The translations under genes were made by a program, and so were the position numbers. From Luteimonas sp. MC1572 (lineage in GTDB: Bacteria > Pseudomonadota > Gammaproteobacteria > Xanthomonadales > Xanthomonadaceae): a stretch of DNA of 64,000 bases. The notes under the pieces are model-generated. The model did no database searches and had not been told where the DNA came from. It saw only the letters and a list, made by a program, of their open reading frames with translations. The stretch is taken from the NCBI RefSeq assembly GCF_016615815.1, contig NZ_CP067112.1:2108001-2172000 (forward strand). The letters run 5' to 3'. Shown in pieces: positions 1 to 11,190 of this stretch; the stretch's first letter is position 1, and every line of letters starts with the position of its first letter.

Positions 1-974
1 CCAAGCCCGGCGCGGTCAAGAAGCCCACGTATACCGACATCTTCGGCGACTGGCTGTGCGACATGGCGGCGGCCGACGACACGTTGATGGCGATCACCCC
101 CGCCATGCGCGAAGGCTCCGGCCTGGTGCGTTTCAGCAAGGAATATCCGGCGCGCTACTTCGATGTCGCCATCGCCGAGCAGCACGCGGTCACGTTGGCG
201 GCCGGCATGGCCTGCGAAGGCGCGAAGCCGGTCGTCGCGATCTACTCGACGTTCCTGCAGCGCGGCTATGACCAGCTGGTGCACGACGTCGCCGTGCAGG
301 ACCTCGACGTGCTGTTCGCGATCGACCGTGGCGGCGTGGTCGGCCCCGATGGCGCCACCCACGCCGGCAACCTCGACCTGAGCTACCTGCGCTGCGTGCC
401 CAACATGGTGGTGATGGCGCCCGCCGACGAACACGAGTGCCGGCAGATGCTGTCCACAGGCTTCCGCCATCGCGGCCCCGCGGCGGTGCGCTATCCGCGC
501 GGCAGCGGGCCCGGCGTCGCCGCCGGCAGCGATCTCGACACGCTGCCGATCGGCAAGGCCGAGCTCCGCCGCACCGGCACGCGCGTCGCCCTGCTCGCGT
601 TCGGCGCCACGGTGCCGGCGGCCGAAGCGATCGCCGCCGAACTCGATCTCACCGTGGTCAACATGCGCTTCATCAAGCCGCTCGACCGCGAGCTGATGCT
701 GCAGCTGGCGGCGAGCCACGAAGGCTTTGTCACCATCGAAGACAACGTGGTCATGGGCGGCGCGGGCTCCGCGGTCTCCGAGCTGCTGGCGGCCGAAAAC
801 GTGCTGCTGCCGGTCCTGCACCTCGGCCTGCCCGATGCCTTCCAGCACCACGCCAGCCGCGAGGACCTGCTGGCCGAGGCCGGAATCGATGCCGCCGGCA
901 TCCGCGCCGCTGTCCTTTCGCGCTGGCCGCAGGTCGCGCTGCCCGCGTCTGCGGCGCGCACCGCCGCGGGCTGA
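1..974 (+). CDS. dxs: 1-deoxy-D-xylulose-5-phosphate synthase, C-terminal part (cut by window edge)
   Basis: Thiamine-diphosphate enzyme that condenses pyruvate and glyceraldehyde 3-phosphate, first step of the MEP isoprenoid pathway in the cytosol. The frame is open from base 3, before any start codon, so the gene enters from the left edge and only about half of a usual ~630-residue DXS is present. The pyrimidine-binding transketolase domain is clear: the segment [18 protein letters not shown] carries the catalytic Glu that activates ThDP, followed by [15 protein letters not shown] and the C-terminal transketolase domain (NMRFIKPLD). It ends 15 bp before the stop of a convergent TraB-family gene. 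Identity is certain; only the 5' half is missing. Confidence 0.96.
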   Translation, partial: KPGAVKKPTYTDIFGDWLCDMAAADDTLMAITPAMREGSGLVRFSKEYPARYFDVAIAEQHAVTLAAGMACEGAKPVVAIYSTFLQRGYDQLVHDVAVQDLDVLFAIDRGGVVGPDGATHAGNLDLSYLRCVPNMVVMAPADEHECRQMLSTGFRHRGPAAVRYPRGSGPGVAAGSDLDTLPIGKAELRRTGTRVALLAFGATVPAAEAIAAELDLTVVNMRFIKPLDRELMLQLAASHEGFVTIEDNVVMGGAGSAVSELLAAENVLLPVLHLGLPDAFQHHASREDLLAEAGIDAAGIRAAVLSRWPQVALPASAARTAAG

Positions 975-989
975 CCGCCGCGGCGGGAC

Positions 990-2027
990 TCAGGGCGCCT
1001 GGACGTCGTAGCCGCGTGCGCGCAGCTGCGCCAGCAGGCCGTCATCCGCCATGAGTTGCGACATCGGCAGCACGGCGAAGCTCACCGCGTTGTCGGCCAG
1101 CGCCTTGTCGACGTTGGCCAGCCACGCAGCGTCGGCGCGCGCGCGCAGGTCGTCGAATCCCAGCCGCCGGGCGATCGCGCTGGTCGTCAACGCCTCCGCG
1201 CACGACCTGTAATGGTCCTCGTAGGGGAGCGCGCGGAGCGCTTCGAGGTCGCCGTCGGCCCAGGCATTGGCGCGCGCGCGCATGTTGTCGAGGTCGGTTT
1301 CGATGCGTGCCATGGTGCCCGCGAAGCACTCGCGGTCGGCGAGGTCGCTGTCGTTGAGTTCCTTCAACGCGGCCTTGGGGTCCTCCAGCGTGAGGACGAC
1401 CTTGCTTTCGACCAGCGGCACTCCGGCATCCTTCGCCGCCTTGCGCACCACCGGCGCGACCACGCCGGTCATGCGCAAGCCGGACTTCTTCAATGCCGCT
1501 TCGTAGAGCTCCTGCGCCGCCACCAGCGGCCGCCGCTTCTCCACGCCGCGGTCATGGCCCATGTAGCGCGCCTTGAGCACCTCCCACCGGGCATACAGGT
1601 CCGCCGAAACCACTTCGCGCAGCGGCCGCTTGGCCGGGTTGTTGCGTGCGCGCAGCATCGCCGGCACCAGGGCCAGGCCCCGGAACATCCCGATGTCGGA
1701 ATTCACGGCCACGTAAGGCGCCTCGATGACCGCCTGCGAGCGCGCGATGACCGCCTCGACGGCGGCCGAATTCCAGTCCATGCGCCGCGGCAGGGGCGAC
1801 ACCGTGCCGAGGATGTGGAGCACGTGATCAGCCTTGGTCACCTTCCACATGCCGGGACCGGGCCGCGTGCCCGATACCACCATTGCCTCGAGGTCGCGGA
1901 TGTCGGGGGCCCCGGTGGTGGGCGCGGCAGGTTGCGCTGCGGCAGGGATACCCATGACCGCCAGGCAGAGCCCGAGGGCCACGGCGAGCGCGGCGCTGCA
2001 ACAGCGCACAGCATGCAAGACCCTCAT
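990..2027 (-). CDS. TraB/GumN family protein, secreted
   Basis: A 345-residue protein with an N-terminal signal peptide (hydrophobic core around residues 12-28 ending AAAQPA). The body matches the TraB/GumN family, a helix-rich fold proposed to be protease-like; the family's GTVSPLP-type glycine/threonine motif appears at LHILGTVSPLPRRM near residue 72, and a C-terminal AVLPMSQLMADDGLLAQLRARGYDV segment corresponds to the usual GxxHL.G..GL...L...G motif with the His replaced by Ser. A GGGGAG ribosome site lies upstream of the ATG. It is divergent from the diguanylate cyclase gene. Substrate and role are unknown; a periplasmic location is inferred from the signal peptide. Confidence 0.8.
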   Translation of the reverse strand: MRVLHAVRCCSAALAVALGLCLAVMGIPAAAQPAAPTTGAPDIRDLEAMVVSGTRPGPGMWKVTKADHVLHILGTVSPLPRRMDWNSAAVEAVIARSQAVIEAPYVAVNSDIGMFRGLALVPAMLRARNNPAKRPLREVVSADLYARWEVLKARYMGHDRGVEKRRPLVAAQELYEAALKKSGLRMTGVVAPVVRKAAKDAGVPLVESKVVLTLEDPKAALKELNDSDLADRECFAGTMARIETDLDNMRARANAWADGDLEALRALPYEDHYRSCAEALTTSAIARRLGFDDLRARADAAWLANVDKALADNAVSFAVLPMSQLMADDGLLAQLRARGYDVQAP

Positions 2028-2114
2028 ACAGGACTCCCCGATTGTGAATACGACATTGTAGGAGCAAGCCGCGGGACGAAGGTCCAGCGGCCGTCACACC
2101 CGCCGGTCGCGCAC

Positions 2115-2120
2115 TATAAT
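2115..2120 (+). promoter_or_regulatory. Candidate -10 element for the diguanylate cyclase gene
   Basis: A perfect TATAAT lies 45 bp before the TTG start of the GGDEF gene. No good -35 hexamer is visible at 16-18 bp (CCGTCA at 18 bp is the best), so this is a candidate only. Confidence 0.4.
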
Positions 2121-2164
2121 CCCGCTGCGCCGGGCATCGCCCCGGCCAAACGGGGGGGAACGCG

Positions 2165-3250
2165 TTGCAGGACCCGCAAACGGCACGCCTGGCGCCGGCA
2201 CGTGGCACGGGCTTCGATTTGCTCCGCACCCAGTTGACGCTGCCGCGGCGCGTCTACCCGTATCGCGTCCTGGGCATGGCACTCGGCGCGCTGGCGATTG
2301 CAACCGTGCTGCTCGAACTGCAGGCGGGAACGCTCCTCTGGGCGCTGTGCGTGTTCACGGGAGTGGTCTGGCCACAGCTCGCCCACCTGCTGGCACAGCG
2401 CAGCGCGTCGCCCTTCGCGGCCGAGCAGCGCAACCTCATCGCCGACTCGGCGCTCGCGGCGCTCTGGGTCCCGCTGCTGCATTTCAACCTGCTTCCGGCC
2501 GTGCTGCTGCTGGCACTCCCTGCCGCGGACAAGGTCAACACCGACATTCCCGGGCTGTACCGGCGCACCTTGTTGCCGACATGCGTCGCGATCCTCGCGG
2601 GCGGCCTGGCCACGGGCTTTGCGTTCGCGCCCTCGTCCAGTACCGCGGTGGTGCTGGCCTGCATGCCGATGTTGCTGATCCACACGCTGGCCGTGAGCCA
2701 TGGGCGACGCAGACTGGTGGCGAAGGTGCTGCGCAAGAACCAGGAGCTCGACCTGCTCAGCCGCACCGACATGCTGACCGGGCTGCGCTCGCGCGATCAC
2801 TGGGAACGCGAGGTTGCGCGCACCCTGCACGAGGTGCACGCGGGAGCGTCCCCCGCAGTGCTGGTGATGATCGACATCGACGGGTTCAAACAGGCCAACG
2901 ACCGCTACGGCCACATCGCCGGTGATGCGCTCCTGCGCGCGGTGGCTGCCCTGCTGCAGGAAACCCTGCGACCCGGCGACATCGGCGGGCGTTACGGCGG
3001 GGACGAGTTCGCGGTGGTATGCCCGGCCACCGGCCTGACCGAGGCGGCCGCGACGGCCGAGGCGTTCCGCGCCGCCGTCGAGACCATCCGCCTGCCGCAG
3101 GCGCCCGACCTGTCGCACTCGGTGAGCATCGGCATCGCGTCGGCGCGGCCCAACCACGCACGCATCGAAGACTGGGTCAACGCCGCCGACGCAGCGCTGT
3201 ACGAAGCCAAGCGCAGCGGTCGCAATCGCATGGTGCTCGCACGCACGTGA
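2165..3250 (+). CDS. MASE2-GGDEF diguanylate cyclase
   Basis: Inner-membrane diguanylate cyclase (2 GTP to c-di-GMP), 361 residues. Residues ~20-175 form a hydrophobic multi-helix region with the WPQLA motif and layout of the MASE2 sensor of the DgcC/AdrA type. The C-terminal GGDEF domain has an intact GGDEF signature at residues 278-282, and an RPGD inhibitory site (RxxD) at 269-272, exactly five residues upstream, so product feedback inhibition is expected. The start is TTG, chosen because a G-run resembling a Shine-Dalgarno (GGGGGGGAA) lies ~6 bases upstream and no ATG gives a better N-terminus. Regulation by ligand is unknown. A histidine kinase at 38111-40345 has a related MASE2-like sensor. 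Confidence 0.9.
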   Translation: MQDPQTARLAPARGTGFDLLRTQLTLPRRVYPYRVLGMALGALAIATVLLELQAGTLLWALCVFTGVVWPQLAHLLAQRSASPFAAEQRNLIADSALAALWVPLLHFNLLPAVLLLALPAADKVNTDIPGLYRRTLLPTCVAILAGGLATGFAFAPSSSTAVVLACMPMLLIHTLAVSHGRRRLVAKVLRKNQELDLLSRTDMLTGLRSRDHWEREVARTLHEVHAGASPAVLVMIDIDGFKQANDRYGHIAGDALLRAVAALLQETLRPGDIGGRYGGDEFAVVCPATGLTEAAATAEAFRAAVETIRLPQAPDLSHSVSIGIASARPNHARIEDWVNAADAALYEAKRSGRNRMVLART

Positions 3251-3274
3251 CCCGACCGGCCACGCGCGGCCAAT

Positions 3275-3306
3275 AAAAAACGGCCCGCGAATGATCGCGG
3301 GCCGTT
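3275..3306 (-). terminator. Rho-independent terminator of tRNA-Pro
   Basis: Stem 3281-3290/3295-3304 (10 bp, extendable by two A-U pairs), loop ATGA, followed on the minus strand by a run of six T. It lies directly behind the tRNA 3' end. On the plus strand it could also help end the diguanylate cyclase transcript. Confidence 0.85.
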
Positions 3307-3321
3307 GAAGTCACACAAATT

Positions 3322-3398
3322 TGGTCGGGGTAGCCGGATTCGAACCGACGACCACTTGTCCCCCAGACAAGTGCGCTACCAGGCTGCGCTATACCCCG
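3322..3398 (-). tRNA. tRNA-Pro (anticodon GGG)
   Basis: A 77-nt cloverleaf on the minus strand: acceptor stem CGGGGTA/TACCCCG, D-loop with GCCTGGTAGC, anticodon stem CTTGT/ACAAG with the seven-base loop CTGGGGG (anticodon GGG, reading CCC/CCU), T-arm with GGTTCGAATCC, and an encoded CCA tail. It sits between the merR-like gene and a terminator. No integration scar or integrase is seen at its 3' end. Confidence 0.97.
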
Positions 3399-3409
3399 GA
3401 TGGGTGCGG

Positions 3410-3415
3410 ATTATA
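3410..3415 (-). promoter_or_regulatory. Candidate -10 element of tRNA-Pro
   Basis: Perfect TATAAT on the minus strand, 12 bp upstream of the tRNA 5' end. A recognisable -35 is not obvious, so the tRNA may also be co-transcribed with the upstream merR-like gene. Confidence 0.45.
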
Positions 3416-3457
3416 GCCGGCGCCGCGCCTTCATGCGCGCTCTCGCCGGCAAGTTGT

Positions 3458-3814
3458 TCAACGACGCAGGAGCTGCAGGACGTCTTCGAGCTCCAGCCGC
3501 ACCTGGCGGATGATCTGGCTGCTGAGCGCGGACTCGTCCTTCGCGTCTTCGCCCTCGAGCCGCAGGCGGGCGCCACCGATGGTGTAACCCTGCTCGTACA
3601 GCAGGCCGCGGATCTGGCGCACCATCAGCACGTCGTGGCGCTGGTAGTAGCGCCGGTTGCCACGGCGCTTGACCGGGCTGAGGCTCGGGAATTCGGTTTC
3701 CCAGTAGCGCAGCACGTGCGGCTTGACGTCGCACAGCTCGCTCACTTCACCAATGGTGAAGTAGCGCTTGGCCGGGATGGGCGGGAGTTCTCGGTTGCTG
3801 CCGGGGTCAAGCAT
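3458..3814 (-). CDS. MerR-family transcriptional regulator (downstream of ihfA)
   Basis: 118-residue DNA-binding protein. Residues ~17-85 are a MerR winged-helix domain ([22 protein letters not shown], then [28 protein letters not shown]). There is only a short C-terminal coiled-coil-like tail and no cysteine-containing effector-binding region, so it resembles the small MerR protein found downstream of ihfA in many Gammaproteobacteria and Betaproteobacteria, not a metal sensor. Its ATG overlaps the ihfA stop by 8 bp, implying translational coupling. Target genes are unknown. Confidence 0.9.
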   Translation of the reverse strand: MLDPGSNRELPPIPAKRYFTIGEVSELCDVKPHVLRYWETEFPSLSPVKRRGNRRYYQRHDVLMVRQIRGLLYEQGYTIGGARLRLEGEDAKDESALSSQIIRQVRLELEDVLQLLRR

Positions 3815-4109
3815 GGGTGCCTCCCGCGTACGCTTCCACGCGTTCCTTGAGCTTCTGGCCGGGACGGAAGGTGACCACCGTGCGCGCGGAAATCGGGATT
3901 TCCTCGCCGGTCTTGGGGTTGCGGCCGGGACGCTGGTTCTTGCGGCGCAGGTCGAAATTGCCGAAGCCGGAGAGCTTCACCTGGCGACCGCCCTGCAGGG
4001 CTTCGCGCAGGGCGACGAAGAACGCGTCCACGAATTCCTTCGCTTCGCGCTTGTTCAGGCCAACCTCTTCGTACAACCGTTCGGCCATTTCCGCCTTCGT
4101 CAACGCCAT
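3807..4109 (-). CDS. ihfA: Integration host factor subunit alpha
   Basis: 100-residue HU/IHF-fold protein that pairs with IHF-beta and bends DNA at specific sites. [27 protein letters not shown] is the conserved N-terminus, and the beta-arm region [19 protein letters not shown] carries the Arg-Pro-Gly-Arg-Asn-Pro motif whose Pro intercalates between base pairs. The ATG at 4109 is chosen over an upstream in-frame start because AGGGGGAT precedes it and the length is that of the family. It is 13 bp after pheT, the usual proteobacterial arrangement. Confidence 0.97.
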   Translation of the reverse strand: MALTKAEMAERLYEEVGLNKREAKEFVDAFFVALREALQGGRQVKLSGFGNFDLRRKNQRPGRNPKTGEEIPISARTVVTFRPGQKLKERVEAYAGGTHA

Positions 4110-4122
4110 GCCATCCCCCTGC

Positions 4123-6498
4123 TCAACCTCTGATCCGCGCTCCGTGCGCAACCGCCACCGCGCTGGTGACCGAAACCACCACCGCATCCACATCGCGGTC
4201 GGTCAGCGTGCGTGAATCGTCCTGCAGAATCAAGCCCATCGCGACACTCTTGAATCCCGTTTCTACGCCCTTCCCGGCGTAGACGTCGAACACGCGCAGA
4301 GCGCGCAGCACCGGTCCTGCGGCGGCCCGCGCCGAGGCTTCAAGATCCGCCCACGCCACCGTGTCGGCAACGATGAATGCGAGGTCGCGGCGCACCGAGG
4401 GGAACTTCGACTGCGCCCGCGCGCGCGGCACTTCGCGCATGCGCAGCGCGGCCAGGTCGAGTTCAAACGCAACCACGGGGTGGTCGAGCCCGAGCGCCTG
4501 CTGCAGGCGCGGGTGCAGCTCGGCGATCGCACCGACCACCTGGCCGTCGCGCAGCACCTCCGCAGCCCGGCCCGGATGCGCCCAGGCAGGCGTGGCCGGG
4601 CGGAACGCCAGCGTGGTCCCGGAGAGCGCGGCAAGGCCCTCCAGGTCGCCCTTGAGGTCGTGGAAGTCGACTCGACGGGCGGGCACGCCCCACTGCTCGA
4701 TGGCGGCGTCGCCGCAGGCCACGGCGGCGATGCGCGGCGTTTCCAGCGGCGCGGCGCCTTCGCCCGCAGCGGTGAATACCTTGCCGAGTTCGAACAGGCG
4801 CACGCGGCCCTGCTGGCGCGCGACGTTGCGCGCCAGCGCGTCCACCAGCCCGGGCAGCAGCCGCGGCCGCATCACGCCGAGCTCGGCGCTGAGCGGGTTG
4901 GCCAGCGGCACCAGCGCCTCGTCCGCCTGCCACGTGGCTAGCAGCCCCGCATCGACAAAGGCGTAGTTGATGGCCTCCAGGTAGCCACGCGCGGCGAGCG
5001 CGCGGCGCAGGTCGTGTTCGGGCAATTCGGTTTCCGATGCCGCCACCAGCCGCATCGCACCGCCTGGCAGCGTGGTCGGGATGGCGTCGTAGCCGTGGAT
5101 GCGCGCGACCTCTTCGATCAGGTCCTCTTCGATCGCCAGGTCGAAGCGGCGCGTCGGCGCGGTCACCGTCCAGCCTTCGTCGCCCGCCGCAACGCCCAGC
5201 CCCAGCGCGCGCAGGATGCGCTCCACGTCGGCATCGGCGATGGCGATGCCCAGCACGCTCGCCAGGCGCGCGCGGCGCAGCGGAATGATCGCCGGCCGCG
5301 GGAGATGCTGCGCCTGTTCCACCGCGACCACCGGGCCGGGCACGCCGCCGGCGATGTCGAGGATCAGGCGCGTCGCGTATTCCATCGCAGTGCGGGGCAG
5401 TTCCGGGTCCACGCCGCGCTCGAAGCGATGGCCGGCATCGGTATGCAGGCCGAGCTTGCGGCCGCGGCCGATGATCGCGGCCGGCGCGAAGTGCGCGGCC
5501 TCGAGGAAGACATCGCGCGTCGCGTCGGTGACGCGGGTATCGAAGCCGCCCATCAGACCCGCGAGGCCGACGGCGCGGTCGGCATCGGTGATCACCAGGA
5601 AGCCGGGATCAAGCGCGGCATCACGGCCGTCGAGCAGCTTCAGCGCCTCGCCATCGCGCGCGCGGCGCACACCGACCGGCCCGTGCAGCAGGCTGCGGTC
5701 GTAGGCGTGCATCGGCTGGCCGAGTTCGAGCATCACGTACTGGGTGACATCGACCAGCAGCGACAGCGGACGAACGCCGCTGCGGCGCAGGCGTTCGGCC
5801 ATCCACGCAGGCGTCGGACGACTGGCGTCGACGCCTTCGATGACGCGGCCGACATAGCGTGGCGCATCGGCGCCGGCATCGAGCGTGACCGCGAGCGTCG
5901 CAGCACCCTGCGCGGGCACCGGCGTGGCGTCGAGCTCCACCACTGCACTGCCGCAAGCCGCCGCCACGTCATAGGCGATGCCGCGCACGCTGAAGCAGTC
6001 GGCGCGGTTGGGCGTCAGCTTGAGCTCGATGCTGGCGTCCGGCAGGCCGAGGTAGGCCGCCAGCGGCGTTCCGGGCGACGCGTCGGCGGGAAGTTCCAGC
6101 AGGCCGGAGGCGTCGGCATCGATGCCCAGTTCTTTCGCCGAGCACAGCATGCCGTTGGAGTCGACGCCGCGAAGCTTGGCGGCCTTGATCACCAGCTCGC
6201 CAACCTGCGTGCCAATGGTGGCGAGTGGCGCGACCAGGCCCGGGCGCGCATTCGGCGCGCCGCAGACGACCTGCAGCAGCGCACCGCCGCCGGCGTCGAC
6301 CTGGCAGACCTGCAGGCGGTCGGCTTCGGGATGCTTTTCGGCGGACACGATGCGCGCCACCACCACGCCGTCGAGCGCGGCGCCGAGCGGCGTGAGTTCT
6401 TCGACCTCCAGGCCGATCGCGGTCAGCGTGGCCGCGAGCTCATCGCGCGAGGCGGTGGTGGAGACGTGCTGGCGCAGCCAGTTCTCGGAAAATTTCAT
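4123..6498 (-). CDS. pheT: Phenylalanyl-tRNA synthetase beta subunit
   Basis: 791 residues (E. coli 795). Beta chain of the (alpha-beta)2 synthetase. Domains in order: B1 ([12 protein letters not shown]), a tRNA-binding-like OB fold around residues 40-150 ([18 protein letters not shown]), B3/B4 editing region around 210-380 ([15 protein letters not shown]), B5 DNA-binding-like domain around 400-475, catalytic-like core, and the C-terminal ferredoxin-like anticodon-binding domain ([14 protein letters not shown] around 700-791). Starts 9 bp after pheS, so the two are cotranslated. Confidence 0.98.
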   Translation of the reverse strand: MKFSENWLRQHVSTTASRDELAATLTAIGLEVEELTPLGAALDGVVVARIVSAEKHPEADRLQVCQVDAGGGALLQVVCGAPNARPGLVAPLATIGTQVGELVIKAAKLRGVDSNGMLCSAKELGIDADASGLLELPADASPGTPLAAYLGLPDASIELKLTPNRADCFSVRGIAYDVAAACGSAVVELDATPVPAQGAATLAVTLDAGADAPRYVGRVIEGVDASRPTPAWMAERLRRSGVRPLSLLVDVTQYVMLELGQPMHAYDRSLLHGPVGVRRARDGEALKLLDGRDAALDPGFLVITDADRAVGLAGLMGGFDTRVTDATRDVFLEAAHFAPAAIIGRGRKLGLHTDAGHRFERGVDPELPRTAMEYATRLILDIAGGVPGPVVAVEQAQHLPRPAIIPLRRARLASVLGIAIADADVERILRALGLGVAAGDEGWTVTAPTRRFDLAIEEDLIEEVARIHGYDAIPTTLPGGAMRLVAASETELPEHDLRRALAARGYLEAINYAFVDAGLLATWQADEALVPLANPLSAELGVMRPRLLPGLVDALARNVARQQGRVRLFELGKVFTAAGEGAAPLETPRIAAVACGDAAIEQWGVPARRVDFHDLKGDLEGLAALSGTTLAFRPATPAWAHPGRAAEVLRDGQVVGAIAELHPRLQQALGLDHPVVAFELDLAALRMREVPRARAQSKFPSVRRDLAFIVADTVAWADLEASARAAAGPVLRALRVFDVYAGKGVETGFKSVAMGLILQDDSRTLTDRDVDAVVVSVTSAVAVAHGARIRG

Positions 6499-6507
6499 GC
6501 GGCGGCC

Positions 6508-7995
<1,488 letters not shown>

Positions 7996-8193
7996 TCAGA
8001 GATACGGCAGCATGCGATCGAGACGACCGCTGTCGCACGCAGGAATGTGGTTCGTCTGACGGAGGTTGCGCTTCCGCTTCGTCGCCTTCTTCGTGAGGAT
8101 ATGGCTACGGTTCGCGTGGCCTGCCTTGTACTTGCCGGACGCGGTCTTCCTGAAGCGCTTGGCCGCGCCCCGGTGCGTCTTGATCTTGGGCAT
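7996..8193 (-). CDS. rpmI: 50S ribosomal protein L35
   Basis: 65 residues, [21 protein letters not shown] at the N-terminus, the standard L35 sequence. The start at 8193 is preceded by a purine-rich AGGGATCCC ribosome site; the open frame upstream is leader sequence. Between infC and rplT as in most bacteria, with its own promoter candidate in the leader. Confidence 0.98.
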   Translation of the reverse strand: MPKIKTHRGAAKRFRKTASGKYKAGHANRSHILTKKATKRKRNLRQTNHIPACDSGRLDRMLPYL

Positions 8194-8347
8194 TGCTGGG
8201 ATCCCTGTTTGGTTTCTGTCACTGGCCCGGGCGGTGGCTTGCGCCACGCTTTCCGTCCTGCCCCTGCCGGTCTTAGGCCCTGGAATCCACTGCGGATCCA
8301 GGACGGGTCCATCCGGTACGCCGCCAAAACGGCACACCGAGCCGCGC

Positions 8348-8377
8348 ATTATGCACGGACTCGGGTCCCTGGGGCAA
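8348..8377 (-). promoter_or_regulatory. Promoter of rpmI-rplT
   Basis: Minus-strand TTGCCC (8372-8377), 18-bp spacer, CATAAT (8348-8353) preceded by TG. It lies in the 258-bp infC-rpmI gap and would give a leader of roughly 145 nt, long enough for L20 autoregulation. Confidence 0.6.
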
Positions 8378-8393
8378 TCACCGGGTTCAAGCG

Positions 8394-8421
8394 CCCTTCC
8401 CGCGTGGCGCGGCGGGAAGGG
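8394..8421 (-). terminator. Hairpin behind infC, possible attenuator/terminator
   Basis: Perfect 10-bp stem CCCTTCCCGC/GCGGGAAGGG with an 8-nt loop, 31 bp after the infC stop. The downstream sequence (CGCTTGAA) has no real T-tract, so it may be a processing or Rho-dependent site. Confidence 0.4.
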
Positions 8422-8451
8422 TGTCGCGTCACGCGCCGCTGGCGCGCGGCC

Positions 8452-8973
8452 TCACTTCTTCTTCGGCGCGATCATCATGACCATCTGCCGGCCTTCGAGG
8501 CGCGGCCTGGACTCGATGACGATGTCCTCGCCGAGGTCGGTCTCGATCCGGTTGGCCATCTCGCGGCCCAACTCCTGGTGGCTCATCTCGCGGCCACGGA
8601 AACGGATGTTGACCTTGATCTTGTCGCCTTCCTCGAGGAACCCGCGCATCTTGCGCAGCTTGATCTGGTAGTCGCCCTCGTCGGTCACCGGACGGAACTT
8701 GACTTCCTTGATCTCGACCTGGCGGGTCTTCTTCTTGGCTTCGTTCGCCTTCTTCTGCGTCTCGAACTTGAACTTGCCGAAGTCCATGACCTTGCACACA
8801 GGCGGATCGGCATTGGGCTGGATCTCGACGAGGTCGAGTCCTTCCTCTTCGGCCATGGCGATGGCCTCGTCGCGCGAAAGCACGCCGATCATCTCGCCGT
8901 CCGAACCGATCACGCGCACGCGGGGCACGCGGATTTCGCCGTTCCTTCTATTCTGCTTGTCAGGTGTGCTGAT
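8452..8973 (-). CDS. infC: Translation initiation factor IF-3 (AUC start)
   Basis: 173 residues. IF3 binds the 30S subunit and proofreads start-codon choice. N-domain ([21 protein letters not shown], residues ~15-75), lysine-rich linker helix and C-domain ([14 protein letters not shown], ending [10 protein letters not shown]). The start is taken as ATC at 8971-8973: GGAG lies 8 bases upstream, the protein then begins STPDKQNRR as in relatives, and rare AUU/AUC starts are the known basis of IF3 self-repression. A GTG eight codons farther upstream is also in frame but lacks a good ribosome site. Cotranscribed with thrS. Confidence 0.95.
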   Translation of the reverse strand: MSTPDKQNRRNGEIRVPRVRVIGSDGEMIGVLSRDEAIAMAEEEGLDLVEIQPNADPPVCKVMDFGKFKFETQKKANEAKKKTRQVEIKEVKFRPVTDEGDYQIKLRKMRGFLEEGDKIKVNIRFRGREMSHQELGREMANRIETDLGEDIVIESRPRLEGRQMVMMIAPKKK

Positions 8974-9066
8974 GTTGCAATCTCCGTGGGTGAACACTAC
9001 CGGGCAGGACCCGGATCCCGGGCCCCATGGCGCCTGCCATCTGGCGGGCGCGGGGATACATGATAC

Positions 9067-10974
9067 TCAGCAAGGGGCCCGTTCTGCATGCACGCGGGCG
9101 ATGAAGTCCGAAAGCGGCATGCTGCCCAGGTCCTCCCCCGCCAGGGTGCGCACGGCTACCGCCTGGAGCTCCTTCTCGCGGTCCCCCACCACCAGCAGGT
9201 ACGGCACCCGCTGCATCGTGTGCTCGCGGATCTTGTAGCCGACCTTCTCGTTGCGCAGGTCGGACTCGACCCGAAGACCTTGATTGACAAGGGTTTTCCT
9301 GACCTCTTCGACCCAGTCGGCCTGGGCGTCGGTGATGTTCATCACCACCGCCTGCACCGGGGCCAGCCACGCCGGGAAGCTGCCTGCGTGGTGCTCGATC
9401 AGGATGCCGATGAAGCGCTCCATGGAGCCGACGATGGCGCGGTGCAGCATGACCGGCGTCTGTTTCTGGCTGTTCTCGTCGACGTATTCGGCGCCCAGGC
9501 GGCCCGGCATCATGAAATCCACCTGCATCGTGCCCAGCTGCCAGGTGCGGCCGATGGCGTCCTTCAGGTGGTACTCGATCTTCGGGCCGTAGAACGCGCC
9601 CTCGCCCGGCAGCTCCGTCCACTCCACCCCGGCCGACCGCAGCGCGGAGCGCAGCGCCGTCTCGGCCTTGTCCCAGGTGGCGTCGTCGCCCAGCCGCGAA
9701 TCGGGACGCAGGGCCAGCTTCACCTGCACCTCCTCGAAGCCGAAGTCGGCGTAGACCTTCATGGCCTGGGCGTGGAACGCGGTCACCTCGGACTCGATCT
9801 GGCCCTCGGTGCAGAACACGTGGCCGTCGTCCTGGGTGAAGCCGCGCACTCGCAGGATGCCGTGCAGCGCGCCCGAGGGCTCGTTGCGGTGGCAGGCGCC
9901 GAACTCGCCGTAGCGGATCGGCAGGTCGCGGTAGCTGTGCAGGCCCTGGTTGAACACCTGCACGTGGCCCGGGCAGTTCATGGGCTTCACCGCGTAGGTC
10001 CGCTTCTCGGACTCGGTGAAGAACATGTTCTCCTTGTAGTTGTCCCAGTGACCGGACTTCTGCCACAGGCTCACGTCCAGCACCTGCGGGCAGCGCACCT
10101 CGCCGTAGCCGCTGCTGCGATACACGCCGCGCATGTACTGCTCCACCACCTGCCAGATCGCCCAGCCCTTGGGGTGCCAGAACACCAGGCCCGGCGCCTC
10201 TTCCTGCAGGTGGAACAGCTCCTGCTGCTTGCCGATGCGGCGGTGGTCGCGCTTCTCGGCTTCCTCGATGCGCTGCACGTAGGCCTTGAGCTGCTTGGCA
10301 TCGGCCCAGGCGGTGCCGTAGATGCGCTGCAGCTGCTCGTTCTTGGAGTCGCCGCGCCAGTAGGCGCCGGACACGCGCGTCAGCTTGAACGCCTTCAGGA
10401 AGCGCGTGTTGGGCACGTGCGGGCCGCGGCACATGTCCACGTATTCCTGGTGGTGGTACAGGCCCATGGCCGTGACCTCCGGGCCCAGGCCCTCGATCAG
10501 GCGCAGCTTGTAGTCCTCGCCGCGGGCCTGGAACTCCGCCACCACCTCGTCGCGCGGGGTCATGCGCTTGATGACGTCGTACTCGGTGTCGATCAGCTCG
10601 CGCATGCGCGCTTCGATCGCGGCCATGTCGTCGGGCGTAAAGGGCTGCGCGCGCCAGATGTCGTAGTAGAAGCCGTCCTCGATCACCGGCCCGATCACCA
10701 TCTTGGCGTCGGGGTACAGCTGCTTGACCGCGTGGCCCACCAGGTGCGCGCAGGAGTGGCGGATGATCTCCACGCCCTCGGCGTCCTTGGGGGTGAGGAT
10801 CTGCAGGCTGGCGTCCTGGTCGATGAGGTCGGACGCGTCGACCTGGCGGCCGTCGACCTTGCCGGCCACGGTGGCCTTGGCCAGACCGGGGCCGATGGAC
10901 TGCGCGACCTCCATGACGGAGACGGGGTGATCGAACTCGCGGCGGCTGCCGTCGGGGAGCGTGATGGTGATCAT
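9067..10974 (-). CDS. thrS: Threonyl-tRNA synthetase
   Basis: 635 residues. Order: TGS domain ([14 protein letters not shown], residues 1-60), editing/SAD domain with [16 protein letters not shown] and a zinc-binding-type [14 protein letters not shown], class II catalytic core ([10 protein letters not shown] with zinc Cys, [19 protein letters not shown] motif 2, [18 protein letters not shown] motif 3), then the anticodon-binding domain. The ATG at 10974 matches the family start; the longer open frame runs into the leader. Upstream lies a Thr-rich leader peptide and a terminator hairpin, so transcription attenuation by charged tRNA-Thr is likely. Confidence 0.98.
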   Translation of the reverse strand: MITITLPDGSRREFDHPVSVMEVAQSIGPGLAKATVAGKVDGRQVDASDLIDQDASLQILTPKDAEGVEIIRHSCAHLVGHAVKQLYPDAKMVIGPVIEDGFYYDIWRAQPFTPDDMAAIEARMRELIDTEYDVIKRMTPRDEVVAEFQARGEDYKLRLIEGLGPEVTAMGLYHHQEYVDMCRGPHVPNTRFLKAFKLTRVSGAYWRGDSKNEQLQRIYGTAWADAKQLKAYVQRIEEAEKRDHRRIGKQQELFHLQEEAPGLVFWHPKGWAIWQVVEQYMRGVYRSSGYGEVRCPQVLDVSLWQKSGHWDNYKENMFFTESEKRTYAVKPMNCPGHVQVFNQGLHSYRDLPIRYGEFGACHRNEPSGALHGILRVRGFTQDDGHVFCTEGQIESEVTAFHAQAMKVYADFGFEEVQVKLALRPDSRLGDDATWDKAETALRSALRSAGVEWTELPGEGAFYGPKIEYHLKDAIGRTWQLGTMQVDFMMPGRLGAEYVDENSQKQTPVMLHRAIVGSMERFIGILIEHHAGSFPAWLAPVQAVVMNITDAQADWVEEVRKTLVNQGLRVESDLRNEKVGYKIREHTMQRVPYLLVVGDREKELQAVAVRTLAGEDLGSMPLSDFIARVHAERAPC

Positions 10975-11024
10975 GTATGGGCTGCTGGCTGGGCGGTCGG
11001 CAAGGGCTGCGGGCCGCGGACAAG

Positions 11025-11048
11025 AAAAAAGCGCCACGCGGGCGCCTT
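11025..11048 (-). terminator. thrS leader terminator (attenuator)
   Basis: Minus-strand AAGGCGCC, loop CGCGT, GGCGCTTT followed by more T (TTTTTT in total): an 8-bp stem including one G-U pair, with an intrinsic-terminator U-run. It is 23 nt after the stop of the Thr leader peptide and 50 nt before thrS. Position and shape fit a transcription attenuator; the competing antiterminator was not resolved by eye. Confidence 0.7.
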
Positions 11049-11071
11049 CCGGAATCGGCCGCGGGCGGGGA

Positions 11072-11098
11072 TCAGCGGTGGGCGGTGGTAGTGCTCAT
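11072..11098 (-). CDS. Putative thrS leader peptide MSTTTAHR
   Basis: An eight-codon frame, ATG AGC ACT ACC ACC GCC CAC CGC TGA, with three consecutive Thr codons directly upstream of the thrS leader terminator. Ribosome stalling at the Thr codons when charged tRNA-Thr is scarce would be expected to prevent terminator formation. The ribosome-binding site is weak (GAG about 9 bases upstream). The idea rests on composition and position; peptide-controlled attenuation is established for other amino-acid operons, but I infer it here. Confidence 0.6.
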   Translation of the reverse strand: MSTTTAHR

Positions 11099-11190
11099 GT
11101 CGCACGCTCGGCCGGCGTTGCCGCGGGCCACCTTTGCGCCAAGGGGTGTGGCGCCCGATTCTAAAACAAATCGTGCGCGTCGGCGCCCGG

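Noticed and set aside
3281..3304. Attachment site at the tRNA-Pro 3' end
   Set aside because: The repeat is an inverted repeat with a T-run, hence a terminator; no direct repeat of the tRNA end or integrase nearby.
9088..11091. 667-codon open frame on the plus strand opposite thrS
   Set aside because: Same reason: low-complexity antisense frame, no ribosome site, thrS is certain.
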